Assembly (NCBI RefSeq): GCF_023897065.1
Contig: NZ_JAMHIV010000017.1
Coordinates: forward strand, 149,985 to 213,984
Length of the DNA: 64,000 bases
Source: Crossiella sp. SN42
GTDB lineage: Bacteria; Actinomycetota; Actinomycetes; Mycobacteriales; Pseudonocardiaceae
Reading direction: 5' to 3'
In this document: positions 1 to 10,451 of the stretch, one piece after another
Layout of the letters: every line of letters starts with the position of its first letter
Numbering within the stretch: the stretch's first letter is position 1
Program-made: the position numbers and the translations under genes
The notes under the pieces: model-generated
The model's database searches: none
What the model was told of the DNA's origin: nothing
What the model saw: the letters and a program-made list of their open reading frames with translations, nothing else

Positions 1-2343
1 GGTGACTTCACCAACGACAAGTCGATGATCGACTACAAGGTCAAGCAGGACGTCCAGCACTTCGGCGCGGACAAACCGGCCACCAAGGACGTGGTCGAGC
101 GGATGGCCTTCGTGGTGCAGACCGACCGCTCCATCTACGACAACGGCGGCACCCCGTACGTCAACCTGGGCATGGCCTCGGGCTCGCACGGCTCGCACGT
201 GGCGGGCATCGCGGCCGGTAACAAGCTCTTCGGCGGCAACATCGCCGGTGGCGCGCCGGGCGCGAAGCTGATCTCGATCAAGGCCTGCCTGTCCAGCCCC
301 GGCTGCACCTCCAGCGGCCTGATCGACGGCGTGCTCTACGCCGCGCGCAACGGCGCGGACGTCATCAACATCTCCATCGGCGGGCTGCCCGGTCTCAACG
401 ACGGCAACAACGCCCGGGCCGCGCTCTACAACCGCACCATCGCCGAGTACAAGATGCAGATCTTCATCTCGGCGGGCAACAGCGGCGCCGGCGCGAACAC
501 CGTCGGCGACCCCTCGGTGGCCACCGACGCGGTGAGCGTGGGCTCCTCGATCACCGCCGAGACCTGGCTGAGCAACTACGGCTCGGAGGCCGCGGCCAAG
601 GAGGGCCTGCACCCGTTCTCCTCGCGCGGTCCGGCCGAGGACGGCGGCTTCAAGCCGAACATCATCGCCCCCGGCTCGGCGATCTCCACCACGCTGCTCT
701 GGCAGCCGCCCGGCCCGACCGCGGGCACCTTCACCCTGCCCGCCGGGTACTCGATGTTCAACGGCACCTCGATGGCCGCCCCGCAGGCCACCGGCGCGGC
801 CGCGCTGCTGCTCAGCGCGTACAAGGCCACCCACGGCGGCCAGCGCCCCACCCCGGCGCAGCTGCGCACCGCGATCTACTCCAGCGCCAAGTTCCTGCCG
901 AACCTGGGCGCCTACGAGCAGGGCGCGGGCAAGTTCGACGTGTGGGGCGCGTTCTTCGCCCTGCAGCGCGGCCCGGCCACCGACACCGTGCGCACCGAGG
1001 TCGAGGTGGACACCTCGCTGGAGGCCCAGCTGGCCAAGCCCGGTTTCGGCGTCGGCATCCACGACCGCGAGGGCGTGACCGTCGGCAAGGCCTACACCCG
1101 CACCTACACCCTGACCCGGACCTCCGGTGCGGCGGGCGACCGCCGGTTCTCGGTGGACTGGGTGGGCAACGACGGCACCTTCTCCTCGGCCCGCTCGGTG
1201 CAGCTGCCGCTGAACACGCCGGTGAAGTTCGAGGTCAAGGTCAACCCGAAGACCGCGGGCGCGCACTCCGCGCTGTTGCGGCTGGACAACCCGGCCACGC
1301 CGGGCATCGACCACCAGGGCCTGGCCGCGGTCTTCGCCGCCCAGGAGTTCACCGCGGCCGCCGGCTACAAGGTGACCGCCTCCGGTGAGATCGGCCGCAA
1401 CCAGGCCAAGTCGGTGTTCGTCCGGGTGCCGCAGGGCGCCAGCGCGCTCAAGATCGACCTGAACGCGGGCGGCCCGGCTGGCAAGGGCCAGGTGCGCTTC
1501 CTGCGCTTCGACCCGACCGGGGTGCCGAAGGACGTCACCTCGACCACCAACTGCTACAACCCGGACGCGGGCGCGGGCTGCTCCGGCGGCACGCCGGCCA
1601 GCCGCACCATCACCAACCCGCTGCCGGGCGTGTGGGAGATCATCATCGAGGCCCGCCGGACCTCGGACGTGAAGCTCGCCCCGTTCTCGGTCAGCGCCGA
1701 GGTGCTGGGCACCAAGATCACCCCGAACCCGGACGTGATCCCGACCGCCGCGGTGGGCACCCCGGTGCAGCGCCAGTACACGGTGGCCAACTCGCTGGCC
1801 GGGTTCACCGGCAAGCTGGTCGGCGGCACCCTGTCCAGCGCCAAGACCGACCGGCCCAGCATCGCCAACGGGGCCGTGCAGCAGTACGAGGTCACCGTGC
1901 CGGCCGGTGCGAGCAGCTTCACCGCGACCATCGGCAGCACCGCCGACGCCGCGGCCGACCTGGACCTGGTGGTGCAGAACTGCACCAGCGGCAGCTGCGT
2001 GGACGCCGGCTCCAGCGCGGACGGCGACTCCGAGGAGTCGGTGACCATCGCCAACCCGGCCGCCGGCAAGTGGCGCGTGGTGGTCGACGGCTACTCGGTG
2101 CCCGCGGGCACCACCGCCTACGACTACCTGGACTCCTTCGTCTCGGCGGCGCTGGGCGGCATCGCGGTGACCGACACCGACGCCACCCGCGCCGCGGGGG
2201 CCACCTGGACCGCGCCGGCGAGCATCACCGTCGCCGGGCAGCCGGGGGAGGGCAGGCACCTGCGGGGCGACCTGCTGGTGCAGACCGCGGACAAGGTGAC
2301 CGTCGGCCGTGGCGCCGTGCGCATCCAGGCCGTGACCGGCTGA
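1..2343 (+). CDS. Secreted subtilisin-like (S8) serine peptidase, 5' end outside window
   Basis: The reading frame is open from base 1, so the signal peptide, propeptide and catalytic Asp lie upstream of the window. The catalytic His is in HGSHVAGIAAG (codon 187-189) and the catalytic Ser in NGTSMAAP (codon 769-771). After the protease domain come about 500 residues of beta-rich extension like the pre-peptidase C-terminal and jelly-roll regions of large extracellular S8 enzymes. It is closely similar along its whole length to the next gene, so the two are a tandem duplication. The role is presumably extracellular protein breakdown. The long C-terminus and neighbouring paralogue suggest the large tripeptidyl-peptidase-II-like S8 group. 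The family call is firm; the substrate is unknown. Confidence 0.93.
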   Translation, partial: GDFTNDKSMIDYKVKQDVQHFGADKPATKDVVERMAFVVQTDRSIYDNGGTPYVNLGMASGSHGSHVAGIAAGNKLFGGNIAGGAPGAKLISIKACLSSPGCTSSGLIDGVLYAARNGADVINISIGGLPGLNDGNNARAALYNRTIAEYKMQIFISAGNSGAGANTVGDPSVATDAVSVGSSITAETWLSNYGSEAAAKEGLHPFSSRGPAEDGGFKPNIIAPGSAISTTLLWQPPGPTAGTFTLPAGYSMFNGTSMAAPQATGAAALLLSAYKATHGGQRPTPAQLRTAIYSSAKFLPNLGAYEQGAGKFDVWGAFFALQRGPATDTVRTEVEVDTSLEAQLAKPGFGVGIHDREGVTVGKAYTRTYTLTRTSGAAGDRRFSVDWVGNDGTFSSARSVQLPLNTPVKFEVKVNPKTAGAHSALLRLDNPATPGIDHQGLAAVFAAQEFTAAAGYKVTASGEIGRNQAKSVFVRVPQGASALKIDLNAGGPAGKGQVRFLRFDPTGVPKDVTSTTNCYNPDAGAGCSGGTPASRTITNPLPGVWEIIIEARRTSDVKLAPFSVSAEVLGTKITPNPDVIPTAAVGTPVQRQYTVANSLAGFTGKLVGGTLSSAKTDRPSIANGAVQQYEVTVPAGASSFTATIGSTADAAADLDLVVQNCTSGSCVDAGSSADGDSEESVTIANPAAGKWRVVVDGYSVPAGTTAYDYLDSFVSAALGGIAVTDTDATRAAGATWTAPASITVAGQPGEGRHLRGDLLVQTADKVTVGRGAVRIQAVTG

Positions 2344-2359
2344 CCAACTGAATGATCGG

Positions 2360-2396
2360 ACGACCCCGCCTGGGCTGCACTCCCGGGCGGGGTCGT
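2360..2396. terminator. Hairpin terminator after first S8 gene
   Basis: A 15-bp inverted repeat (2360-2374 with 2382-2396, one G-T pair) follows the stop codon by 17 bases. Its loop and flank GGGCTGCACTCCC recur in the hairpin after the second S8 gene, so the terminator seems to have been duplicated with the gene. Confidence 0.75.
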
Positions 2397-2441
2397 TCGT
2401 CTCGGAGCGCCGGATCTGTCCATTGTGGATACCGTGCCGGT

Positions 2442-5400
2442 GTGATCACACCGCCTCGCCTGGTGCTCCTGCTCGTCAGCGCGGTCCTGGCCGCGACCGG
2501 ACTCACCGCGCTGCCCGCGGCCGCCGAGCCGCCGGGCCCGGCCAAACAGCTGGACAAGGCCGACCGCGGCCGGATCGCCGAGGCGCGCGGCGCCGGGCAG
2601 TCCAGGGTGACCCTGGTGGTCGCCGCCGAGCAGGGCCACGCGGCCGCGGCCGAGACCGAGCTGCGCGAGCTCGGCGGGGTGGTGCGCGCGGCCGAGCCCG
2701 CGGTGGGCTACCTCAAGGTCGAGCTGCCCGCCGAGCAGGCGGAACGGGCCGCGCGGCTGGCCTCAGTCAAGGCCGTGGACGTGGAGCACCTGGTGCGCCG
2801 GGAGGACCCGAGGCCGCAGGGCGCGGAGCAGCCGCTGCCGCAGCCGCCGCCCGGCCCGCTGACCCCGCGCGCCAACCCGTACCTGCCCACCAGGGACATC
2901 GGCGCGGCGGACTTCCCCGTCGACGGCCGGGGCGTGCTGGTGGCGATCCTGGACTCCGGCGTGGACCTGGACCACCCGGCGCTGGCCACCACCAGCACCG
3001 GCGAGCGCAAGATCGTGGACTGGCACAACGCGAACGCCCCCGGATCGGGTGATGGCGGCTGGGTCGAGATGACCACGAAGTTCCACAATGGACCCTTCCG
3101 CGAGCAGGACCGGGACTGGGTGGCGCCCGCCGGTGGCGGCCCGTTCTCCTTCGGACTGCTCACCGAGGTCGCCGGGGACCTCGGCGCCCCGAAGAGCGAG
3201 GTCGGCGGCGACCTCAACCGGGACGGCGACCGCGCCGACTCCTGGGGCGTGCTGCAGGACACCACGAGCAAACAGGTCCGGGTGGACCTCAACGGCGACC
3301 GCGACTTCACCAACGACCGGCCGATGACCGACTACAAGACCGGCTTCGACGTCGGCCACTTCGGCGCGGACCGCCCGGACACCCCGGTGCTGGACCGGAT
3401 CGCCTTCGTGGTGCAGACCGACCGCTCCACCTACGACGGCACGGTGACGCCGTTCGTGAACATCGGGGTGGCAGGCGCTCTGCACGGTTCGCACGTGGCA
3501 GGCATCGCGGCCGGGAACCAGCTCTTCGGCGGGGCGATGGCCGGTGCCGCGCCAGGCGCGAAGCTGATGTCGGTCAAGGCCTGCCTGGCCAGTAACGCCT
3601 GCACCAACAGCGGCCTGCTGGACGGGGTGCTCTACGCCGCGCGCAACGGCGCGGACATCGTCAACATCTCCATCGGCGGGCTGCCCGCGCTCAACGACGG
3701 CAACGACGCCACGGCCGCGCTCTACAACCGCACCATCGCCGAGTACAAGATGCAGCTCGTCATCTCGGCGGGCAACGACGGCGCGGGCGCGAACACCGTC
3801 GGCGAGCCGGGCGCGACCGTGGACGCGGTGACCGTCGGCTCCTCGATCACCGCCGAGACCTGGCTGAGCAACTACGGTTCGGTGACCCCGGTCCGGCAGG
3901 GCCTGCACTCCTACTCCTCGCGCGGACCGGCCGAGAACGGCGGCTTCAAGCCGAACATCATCGCCCCCGGCGCGGCGATATCCACGGTGCCGCAATGGCA
4001 GCAGCCCGCGCCGGTCCCTGGCACCTATCCGCTGCCGGTCGGGTACGCGATGCTCAACGGCACCTCGATGGCCGCCCCGCAGGCCACCGGCGGCGCGGCC
4101 CTGCTGATCGGCGCGCACAAGGCGTTGCACGGTGGCGCCCGGCCCGATCCGGCCGCGCTGCGCAACGCGATCTACTCCACCGCGAAGTTCCTGCCCAACC
4201 TCGGCGCGTACGAGCAGGGCGCCGGTCTGCTGGACGTGCCGGCCGCTTTCCTTGCCCTGCAACGAGGTCCGGCCCCGGAGACGATCAAGGCCGAGGTGCC
4301 GGTGCGGACCGTCCTCTCCGGCGAGCTGGCCACACCCCATGTGGGCATTGGCATCCACGACCGCGAGGGCGTCTCCGTCGGCACGGCCTACACCCGCACC
4401 TACACGCTGACCCGCACCACCGGCACGGCCAACCGCGCCTGGCACCGGGTGGAATGGGTCGGTGACGACGGCACGTTCAGCTCGGCCAGTGGCATCCGGC
4501 TGCCGCTGAACGAGCCGGTGAAGCTGGACGTGACGATCAACCCGCGCACCGCGGGCGCGCATTCGGCCTTGCTGCGCATCGACAACCCGGCCACCCCCGG
4601 CATCGACCTGGTCACCCTCAACACGGTGTTCGCGCCGCTGGAACTGAGCTCTGCCAACGGTTTCACCGCGGGCGGCAGCGGCGAGGTCGGCCGCAACGGC
4701 TCCCGCTCCACCTTCGTCAGGGTGCCCGAGGGCGCCACCGGGCTGAAGATCGACCTGGCCGGTGGCGGCGCGCCCGGCAAGGGGCAGCTGCGCTTCCGGC
4801 CGTTCACCCCGTCCGGTCTGCCGTACGAGGAGGCCGGCTCCGGGCTCTGCTACCAGCCCGACGCCGGTGGCGGCTGCCCCACCGGCTCACCGGCCAGTCG
4901 CACCGTGCTCTCGCCGATGCCCGGCGTCTGGGAGATCGTGGTGGAAGCCCGGCGCACCTCCGACGCGCTGACCGCGCCGTTCACCGTGACCGCGGCCGCG
5001 CTGGCGATCAAGGTCCAGCCGGATCCGGACGTGCTGACCTCGGTGACCCGCGGCGAACCGCAGGCCAGGGAGTACCAGCTGCACAGCACGATGGCGCCGT
5101 TCACCGGGCGGCTGACCGGCGGGCCGATGGGCAGCGCCCGCCCGCTGCGCCCTGTCATCGCCACCGGAGCCCACCAGCGCCACGAGCTCACCGTGCCCGA
5201 GGGCGCCACCTCGCTGACCGTGCGCACCGGCAACCCGGCCGACTCCGGCGCGGACCTGGACCTGGTGCTCTTCGACTGCTCCAGCGGCGACTGCGTGCAG
5301 GCCGGGGTCAGCGCCGGAGCCAGCGCGGCGGAGGAGGTGACCATCGCCAACCCCAGGGCCGGGCGCTGGCGGGCCGTGGTCGACGGCTTCGCGATTCCCA

Positions 5401-5639
5401 GCGGCCGCACGGAATACGACTACCTGGACTTCTACGCCGCGCCCTCGCTGGGCGTGGTCGAGGTGACCGATGAGGACCGGCTGCGGGAGAGCGGCAGCCG
5501 GTGGACGGCGCCGGGGCAGGTGATCGCGCGGACCGGCCTCACCGAGGGCAGGACGCTGCGCGGGGAGCTGCGGGTGCGCACCACCGCCGAGGGCGTGGCC
5601 GCGGTCAGCGGTGTGGAGGTGCGCGCCGTCAGCGGCTGA
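2442..5639 (+). CDS. Secreted subtilisin-like (S8) peptidase, TPP-II-like architecture
   Basis: About 1065 residues. GTG at 2442 is chosen because it gives a standard signal peptide (PRLVLLLVSAVLAATGL, cleavage near AAA-EPP); frames upstream of it are non-signal sequence. Residues about 30-125 are a propeptide, followed by the protease with D171 (AILDSGVDLDHP), H348 (HGSHVAG) and S542 (GTSMAAP). The roughly 177-residue spacing between Asp and His is far longer than in subtilisin and contains Asp-rich loops (DLNRDGD, DLNGDRD) that look calcium-binding. Long Asp-His insertions are known in tripeptidyl peptidase II. The C-terminal half is beta-rich. It is the intact paralogue of the preceding gene and converges on a lipoprotein resembling its own propeptide. 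Confidence 0.93.
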   Translation: MITPPRLVLLLVSAVLAATGLTALPAAAEPPGPAKQLDKADRGRIAEARGAGQSRVTLVVAAEQGHAAAAETELRELGGVVRAAEPAVGYLKVELPAEQAERAARLASVKAVDVEHLVRREDPRPQGAEQPLPQPPPGPLTPRANPYLPTRDIGAADFPVDGRGVLVAILDSGVDLDHPALATTSTGERKIVDWHNANAPGSGDGGWVEMTTKFHNGPFREQDRDWVAPAGGGPFSFGLLTEVAGDLGAPKSEVGGDLNRDGDRADSWGVLQDTTSKQVRVDLNGDRDFTNDRPMTDYKTGFDVGHFGADRPDTPVLDRIAFVVQTDRSTYDGTVTPFVNIGVAGALHGSHVAGIAAGNQLFGGAMAGAAPGAKLMSVKACLASNACTNSGLLDGVLYAARNGADIVNISIGGLPALNDGNDATAALYNRTIAEYKMQLVISAGNDGAGANTVGEPGATVDAVTVGSSITAETWLSNYGSVTPVRQGLHSYSSRGPAENGGFKPNIIAPGAAISTVPQWQQPAPVPGTYPLPVGYAMLNGTSMAAPQATGGAALLIGAHKALHGGARPDPAALRNAIYSTAKFLPNLGAYEQGAGLLDVPAAFLALQRGPAPETIKAEVPVRTVLSGELATPHVGIGIHDREGVSVGTAYTRTYTLTRTTGTANRAWHRVEWVGDDGTFSSASGIRLPLNEPVKLDVTINPRTAGAHSALLRIDNPATPGIDLVTLNTVFAPLELSSANGFTAGGSGEVGRNGSRSTFVRVPEGATGLKIDLAGGGAPGKGQLRFRPFTPSGLPYEEAGSGLCYQPDAGGGCPTGSPASRTVLSPMPGVWEIVVEARRTSDALTAPFTVTAAALAIKVQPDPDVLTSVTRGEPQAREYQLHSTMAPFTGRLTGGPMGSARPLRPVIATGAHQRHELTVPEGATSLTVRTGNPADSGADLDLVLFDCSSGDCVQAGVSAGASAAEEVTIANPRAGRWRAVVDGFAIPSGRTEYDYLDFYAAPSLGVVEVTDEDRLRESGSRWTAPGQVIARTGLTEGRTLRGELRVRTTAEGVAAVSGVEVRAVSG

Positions 5640-5648
5640 ACCGGCTGA

Positions 5649-6104
5649 TCACGACGGCCCCACACCGGGCTGCACTCCCGGTGTGGGGTCGTCTCGCGGG
5701 ATCAGCCGATCCAGTTCCACCGAGGTGACGGAGGGCAGCGCGGCGGCTCGTTCCACGGCGTCGAGGGGCACATCGACCCGCAGATATCCGACCGCACCGT
5801 CACTGACCTCCACAGTCGCTCCGAGTTCGCGTAGCCCCTTGGTGACCTTGTCGGTCGCCCCGGGTTCGGTGAACACCATGAGCAGCATGGTCTTCCGGCC
5901 CTCCTGACGGGCCTTGGCCACCTGCTGGCGTTGCGCCTCATCGAGCTTGCGCACTGGCGACTCGCTACTGACCTGCGTGCTGGGCGAACCACTTGGCGTG
6001 GCCGAGGGCGGGGAACCGGCTTGGGGCCGCGCGCCGCATGAGCCGAGAACCAGGGCGGCCGTGACCGCGAACACCCCGGCGCCGACCCGGCAGAGCGAAC
6101 CCAT
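5649..6104 (-). CDS. Lipoprotein consisting of an isolated S8-type propeptide domain
   Basis: 151 residues, ATG at 6104 with GAGGAG six bases upstream. A lipobox ends at C23 (VLGSC), followed by a Ser/Pro/Thr linker to about residue 50. Residues 50-140 align with the propeptide of the convergent S8 peptidase: KLDEAQR against KLDKADR, RELGATV against RELGGVV, GAVGYLRVDVP against PAVGYLKVELP, VERAAALPSVTSVELDRLIPR against the matching stretch of the peptidase. There is no protease domain. S8 propeptides are chaperones and tight inhibitors of their own enzymes, so a surface-anchored inhibitor or folding helper for the adjacent peptidases is inferred. The stop codons of the two genes lie 9 bases apart and share a terminator. 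Confidence 0.85.
   Translation of the reverse strand: MGSLCRVGAGVFAVTAALVLGSCGARPQAGSPPSATPSGSPSTQVSSESPVRKLDEAQRQQVAKARQEGRKTMLLMVFTEPGATDKVTKGLRELGATVEVSDGAVGYLRVDVPLDAVERAAALPSVTSVELDRLIPRDDPTPGVQPGVGPS
5653..5693. terminator. Bidirectional hairpin terminator
   Basis: A 17-bp stem (5653-5669 with 5677-5693, one G-T pair) is placed between the convergent S8 and lipoprotein genes and overlaps the 3' end of the lipoprotein gene. It carries the same loop, CTGCACT, as the hairpin at 2360-2396. Confidence 0.75.
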
Positions 6105-6197
6105 CCGAACTCCTCGTCTCCTCGTCCCAACCGCAAGGACGGAAGGCCGGGGAAAGTCGGTTGCATCCGAGTTGCCAATGAATAAAGATACATCACT

Positions 6198-6934
6198 ATG
6201 CATACTCAGTCGATCTCGTTCGGGCAGCTCGCTTCGGCGGCGTGGCCGGGCCTGCACGTCCGTGAGGTGGACGGCTGGCTGCTGCGCAGCGCGGGCGGCG
6301 TGACCAACCGCGCCAACTCGGTGCTGGCCGAGGGCGAACCGGCCGATGTCCAGGCCGCGCTGACCGAGGTCGAACGGCACTACGCCCGCCTCGGCCAGCC
6401 CAGCGTGTTCCAGGTCGGCCCGGACAGCAGGCCGACCAACCTGGACGAGCTGCTCGCCGCCCGCGGCTACCGGGTGGTCACCCCGGTCTACGGCCAGACC
6501 GCGGCCATCCCCGAGGCGCTGGCCGCCCTCGGCGAGCAGACCCGGCACCCGGTGGTCACCGAGCAGCCCACCGAGTCCTGGCTGGACCTGTACTGGGCGC
6601 AGGACGGCCGGAAGGACCCGGCGAGCCGGTTCATCACCCAGCAGATCCTGGCCGCGGTGCCGGGCGGGTACGCCGAACTGGACGGCCAGGCCCTGGTCCG
6701 GGGCGCGCTGGTGCGGGACTGGGTGGGCATCTTCGGCATGTGGGTCGATCCGGCGGCCCGCGGCAAGGGCCTGGCCCGCGCGGTGCTCGCCGGCCTGCTG
6801 CGCTGGGCAGCGGACCGGGGAGCGACCCACGCGTTCCTCCAGGTGATGGTGGACAACACCGTCGCCCAGCGGCTGTACGCCAGCGCCGGGTTCAGCACGG
6901 TCAGCAGCTACCACTACCGCGTGCTCGACCGCCC

Positions 6935-6938
<4 letters not shown>
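6198..6938 (+). CDS. GNAT-family N-acetyltransferase
   Basis: 246 residues. The C-terminal half carries GNAT motif A (MWVDPAARGKGLARAVL) for acetyl-CoA binding and a typical motif B (RLYASAGF). The N-terminal half is a degenerate GNAT-like region, a layout common in actinobacterial acetyltransferases. The ATG follows an AT-rich stretch with a TACATC hexamer and no Shine-Dalgarno sequence, so the message may be leaderless. Its stop codon overlaps the stop of the convergent chitinase gene by 4 bases. The acceptor substrate cannot be predicted. Confidence 0.85.
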
Positions 6939-8734
<1,796 letters not shown>

Positions 8735-8782
8735 CGGAAGTCCTCCAGCAGCTCGTGCGATGGCGGCGAGCGCTCCGAGCTT

Positions 8783-8795
8783 GTGGTCTAGACCT
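8783..8795. promoter_or_regulatory. DasR-like operator upstream of chitinase gene
   Basis: TGGTCTAGACC at 8784-8794 is an almost perfect palindrome matching the core of the known DasR-responsive element of actinomycete chitin-utilisation genes. It lies about 50 bases upstream of the chitinase start. Confidence 0.65.
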
Positions 8796-8834
8796 ATTCG
8801 CTGTCAAGCACAGGCAGCCGTCCAGGCCCCGCGG

Positions 8835-9480
8835 ACACACCGGCGCGGCCTTGCCGGTCAGCGGTAAACAGGAGTCGTCGTCGCAGGTAGCGACCCCGGA
8901 TCGGCGTTAGTGGCGGTATTGGCACGCGAACTAGCGTTGACGCCGCTGCCCCGGGCGCCCGGAACCCCTCACCAGGGAGTCGCCCGGACCGCGCGCGACC
9001 GGCCCCCGATTTCCCTCGGCCCCGAGACCCGGGGGCCGGTCAGCCCCACCCAGCTCACCCCAGCCACCCGGCCCGCCCAGCCACGCTCGCTCCGCCCAGC
9101 CCCTCTCCACCCGGCCCGGCGAGCCTCGCCCTGCTCCGCCCAGCCCCTCTCCACCCGGCCCGGCGAGCCTCGCCCTGCTCCGCCCCGCCCCGCCTCGCCT
9201 GGTCCCGCTTCGTCCCGCTCCGCCTGGCCTCGCCTGGCCTCGCCCTGCCTCGCTCCGGTCCGCCCCGTTCCGCCCTGCCTCGGTCCGGTCCGGTGAGTCT
9301 CGCCCCGGCCCGCTCGTCCGGCCCGCTCATCCCGCTCGCCCCACAGTGGCCCGGCCTCCGGCCCAGCTCGCCCGGCCCTGGCCCCAACCCCGCCCCGCCA
9401 ACCCCGCCCCGCGCACCCCAGCCAGGACCTCCCCGTCCCAGGGACGAACAGGTCCCCCTTGGCGGCCTCCCGCACCCCCA
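8835..9480. other. Non-coding C-rich low-complexity spacer
   Basis: About 640 bases with no gene that can be supported. The plus strand from about 8960 is strongly C-rich and A-poor, made of shuffled CGCCC, CCCAG and CCTCG words. Open frames in it are compositional artefacts: they give Arg/Gly/Ala- or Pro/Ser-rich strings without domains. Confidence 0.7.
9089..9176. repeat. 44-bp tandem duplication inside the C-rich spacer
   Basis: Two adjacent identical 44-base units (9089-9132 and 9133-9176), each starting GCTCCGCCCAGCCCC, followed by a partial third unit. The unit is not a multiple of three. Confidence 0.85.
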
Positions 9481-10374
9481 TCACCCGAGTAGCGTCACTT
9501 CCAGCCGCCCGAGTCGCTCCGGGTCGGCCACGACGTCGATGCCGACGATCCGATCGTCGACAACGGTGAACGCGAACGCCACCAGGGCCTGATCGCCCCT
9601 GGGCAGCACCGCGCCCACCACGCCGTCGAGCAGTGCCGGCCGGACCACGGTGGCCCGTCCGGCGAAGGTCCGCGCGATCACCTCGGCGCCCCGCAGCTCG
9701 GCTGCCAGTGGCGGTGCGCCGATGCCCGCGTTGGCCGTGGCCCCGGCGACGGCCAGCTGGTCGGCGCGGAGCTCGACGTCGGGATCGAGCACCGCGAGCA
9801 GTGCCGCCAGGTCACCGCCACGGGAGGCGGCCAGGAACGCCTCCACCACGGCGCGCTGCCGGTGCTGGTCCGGTTCCGGCTCGGCAGGCGCGCCCCGCAC
9901 CCGGCGGCGGGCGCGGCTGGCCAGCTGCCGGGTGGCCGTGACCGAGCGACCGACGATGGGCGCGATCTCGTCGAAGGCGACACCGAAGAGGTCGTGCAAC
10001 ACGAAGGCGAGCCGCTCAGCAGGCGCGAGCGTCTCCAACACGACAAGGAGGGCAACACCAACGGAGTCCGCGAGCACCGCTTCCTGCTCCGGCCCATCGG
10101 TCCCGTCGGGCTGCTCGGGCGCGTACGACCCGTGCAGCTCCTCGCGCCGGGACCGCTTGGACCGCAGCATGTCCAGGCACACCCGGCCCACCACGGTGGT
10201 CAGCCAGCCGGTGAGGTTGTCCACCTGCCCGGAATCGGCCCGGCTGAGCCGGAACCAGGTCTCCTGCACCGCGTCCTCGGCTTCGGCGCGCGAGCCGAGC
10301 ACGCGGAAGGCCACCGCGAGCAGGTGGTTCCGGTTCTCCTCGAACCGGGCCGCGAGCAGATCGTGTTCGTCCAT
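9481..10374 (-). CDS. ECF41-type RNA polymerase sigma factor (SigJ-like)
   Basis: 297 residues. Sigma region 2 covers about residues 8-75 (FRVLGSRAEAEDAVQETWFRL) and region 4 about 110-165. A C-terminal SnoaL-like extension of about 120 residues is the hallmark of the ECF41 group. ECF41 factors are known to lack a classic anti-sigma factor, to be controlled by this extension and to sit beside a carboxymuconolactone decarboxylase, oxidoreductase or epimerase gene. The divergent neighbour is exactly that type. A perfect ECF41 promoter (TGTCACA-N16-CGTC) lies upstream on the same strand, implying autoregulation. Confidence 0.93.
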   Translation of the reverse strand: MDEHDLLAARFEENRNHLLAVAFRVLGSRAEAEDAVQETWFRLSRADSGQVDNLTGWLTTVVGRVCLDMLRSKRSRREELHGSYAPEQPDGTDGPEQEAVLADSVGVALLVVLETLAPAERLAFVLHDLFGVAFDEIAPIVGRSVTATRQLASRARRRVRGAPAEPEPDQHRQRAVVEAFLAASRGGDLAALLAVLDPDVELRADQLAVAGATANAGIGAPPLAAELRGAEVIARTFAGRATVVRPALLDGVVGAVLPRGDQALVAFAFTVVDDRIVGIDVVADPERLGRLEVTLLG

Positions 10375-10375
10375 C

Positions 10376-10402
10376 GGTCACATTCCTTCGCCGGGGTCCG
10401 TC
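10376..10402 (+). promoter_or_regulatory. ECF41-type promoter for the CMD-family gene
   Basis: GGTCACA at 10376-10382, 16 bases, then CGTC at 10399-10402. This differs in one base from the published ECF41 consensus TGTCACA-N16-CGTC. It points to the gene at 10452 and lies immediately beside the sigma-factor start codon. Confidence 0.8.
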
Positions 10403-10410
10403 ATATCGCT

Positions 10411-10437
10411 GACGGAGCAGCACCCCTGGATGTGACA
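10411..10437 (-). promoter_or_regulatory. ECF41-type promoter for the sigma-factor gene
   Basis: Read on the minus strand, TGTCACA (10437-10431), 16 bases, then CGTC (10414-10411) match the ECF41 consensus perfectly. It drives the sigma-factor gene starting at 10374. The two opposing -10 elements are only 8 bases apart. Confidence 0.88.
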
Positions 10438-10451
10438 ACAAGGAGAACACC

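Noticed and set aside
2763..4562. 599-codon minus-strand open frame inside the second S8 gene
   Set aside because: Antisense of the protease domain, Arg/Val/Gly-rich, no ribosome-binding site or homology.
8969..9484. Overlapping open frames in the C-rich tract, up to 171 codons
   Set aside because: Products are Gly/Arg/Ala or Pro/Ser strings produced by skewed composition; no start signals or domains.
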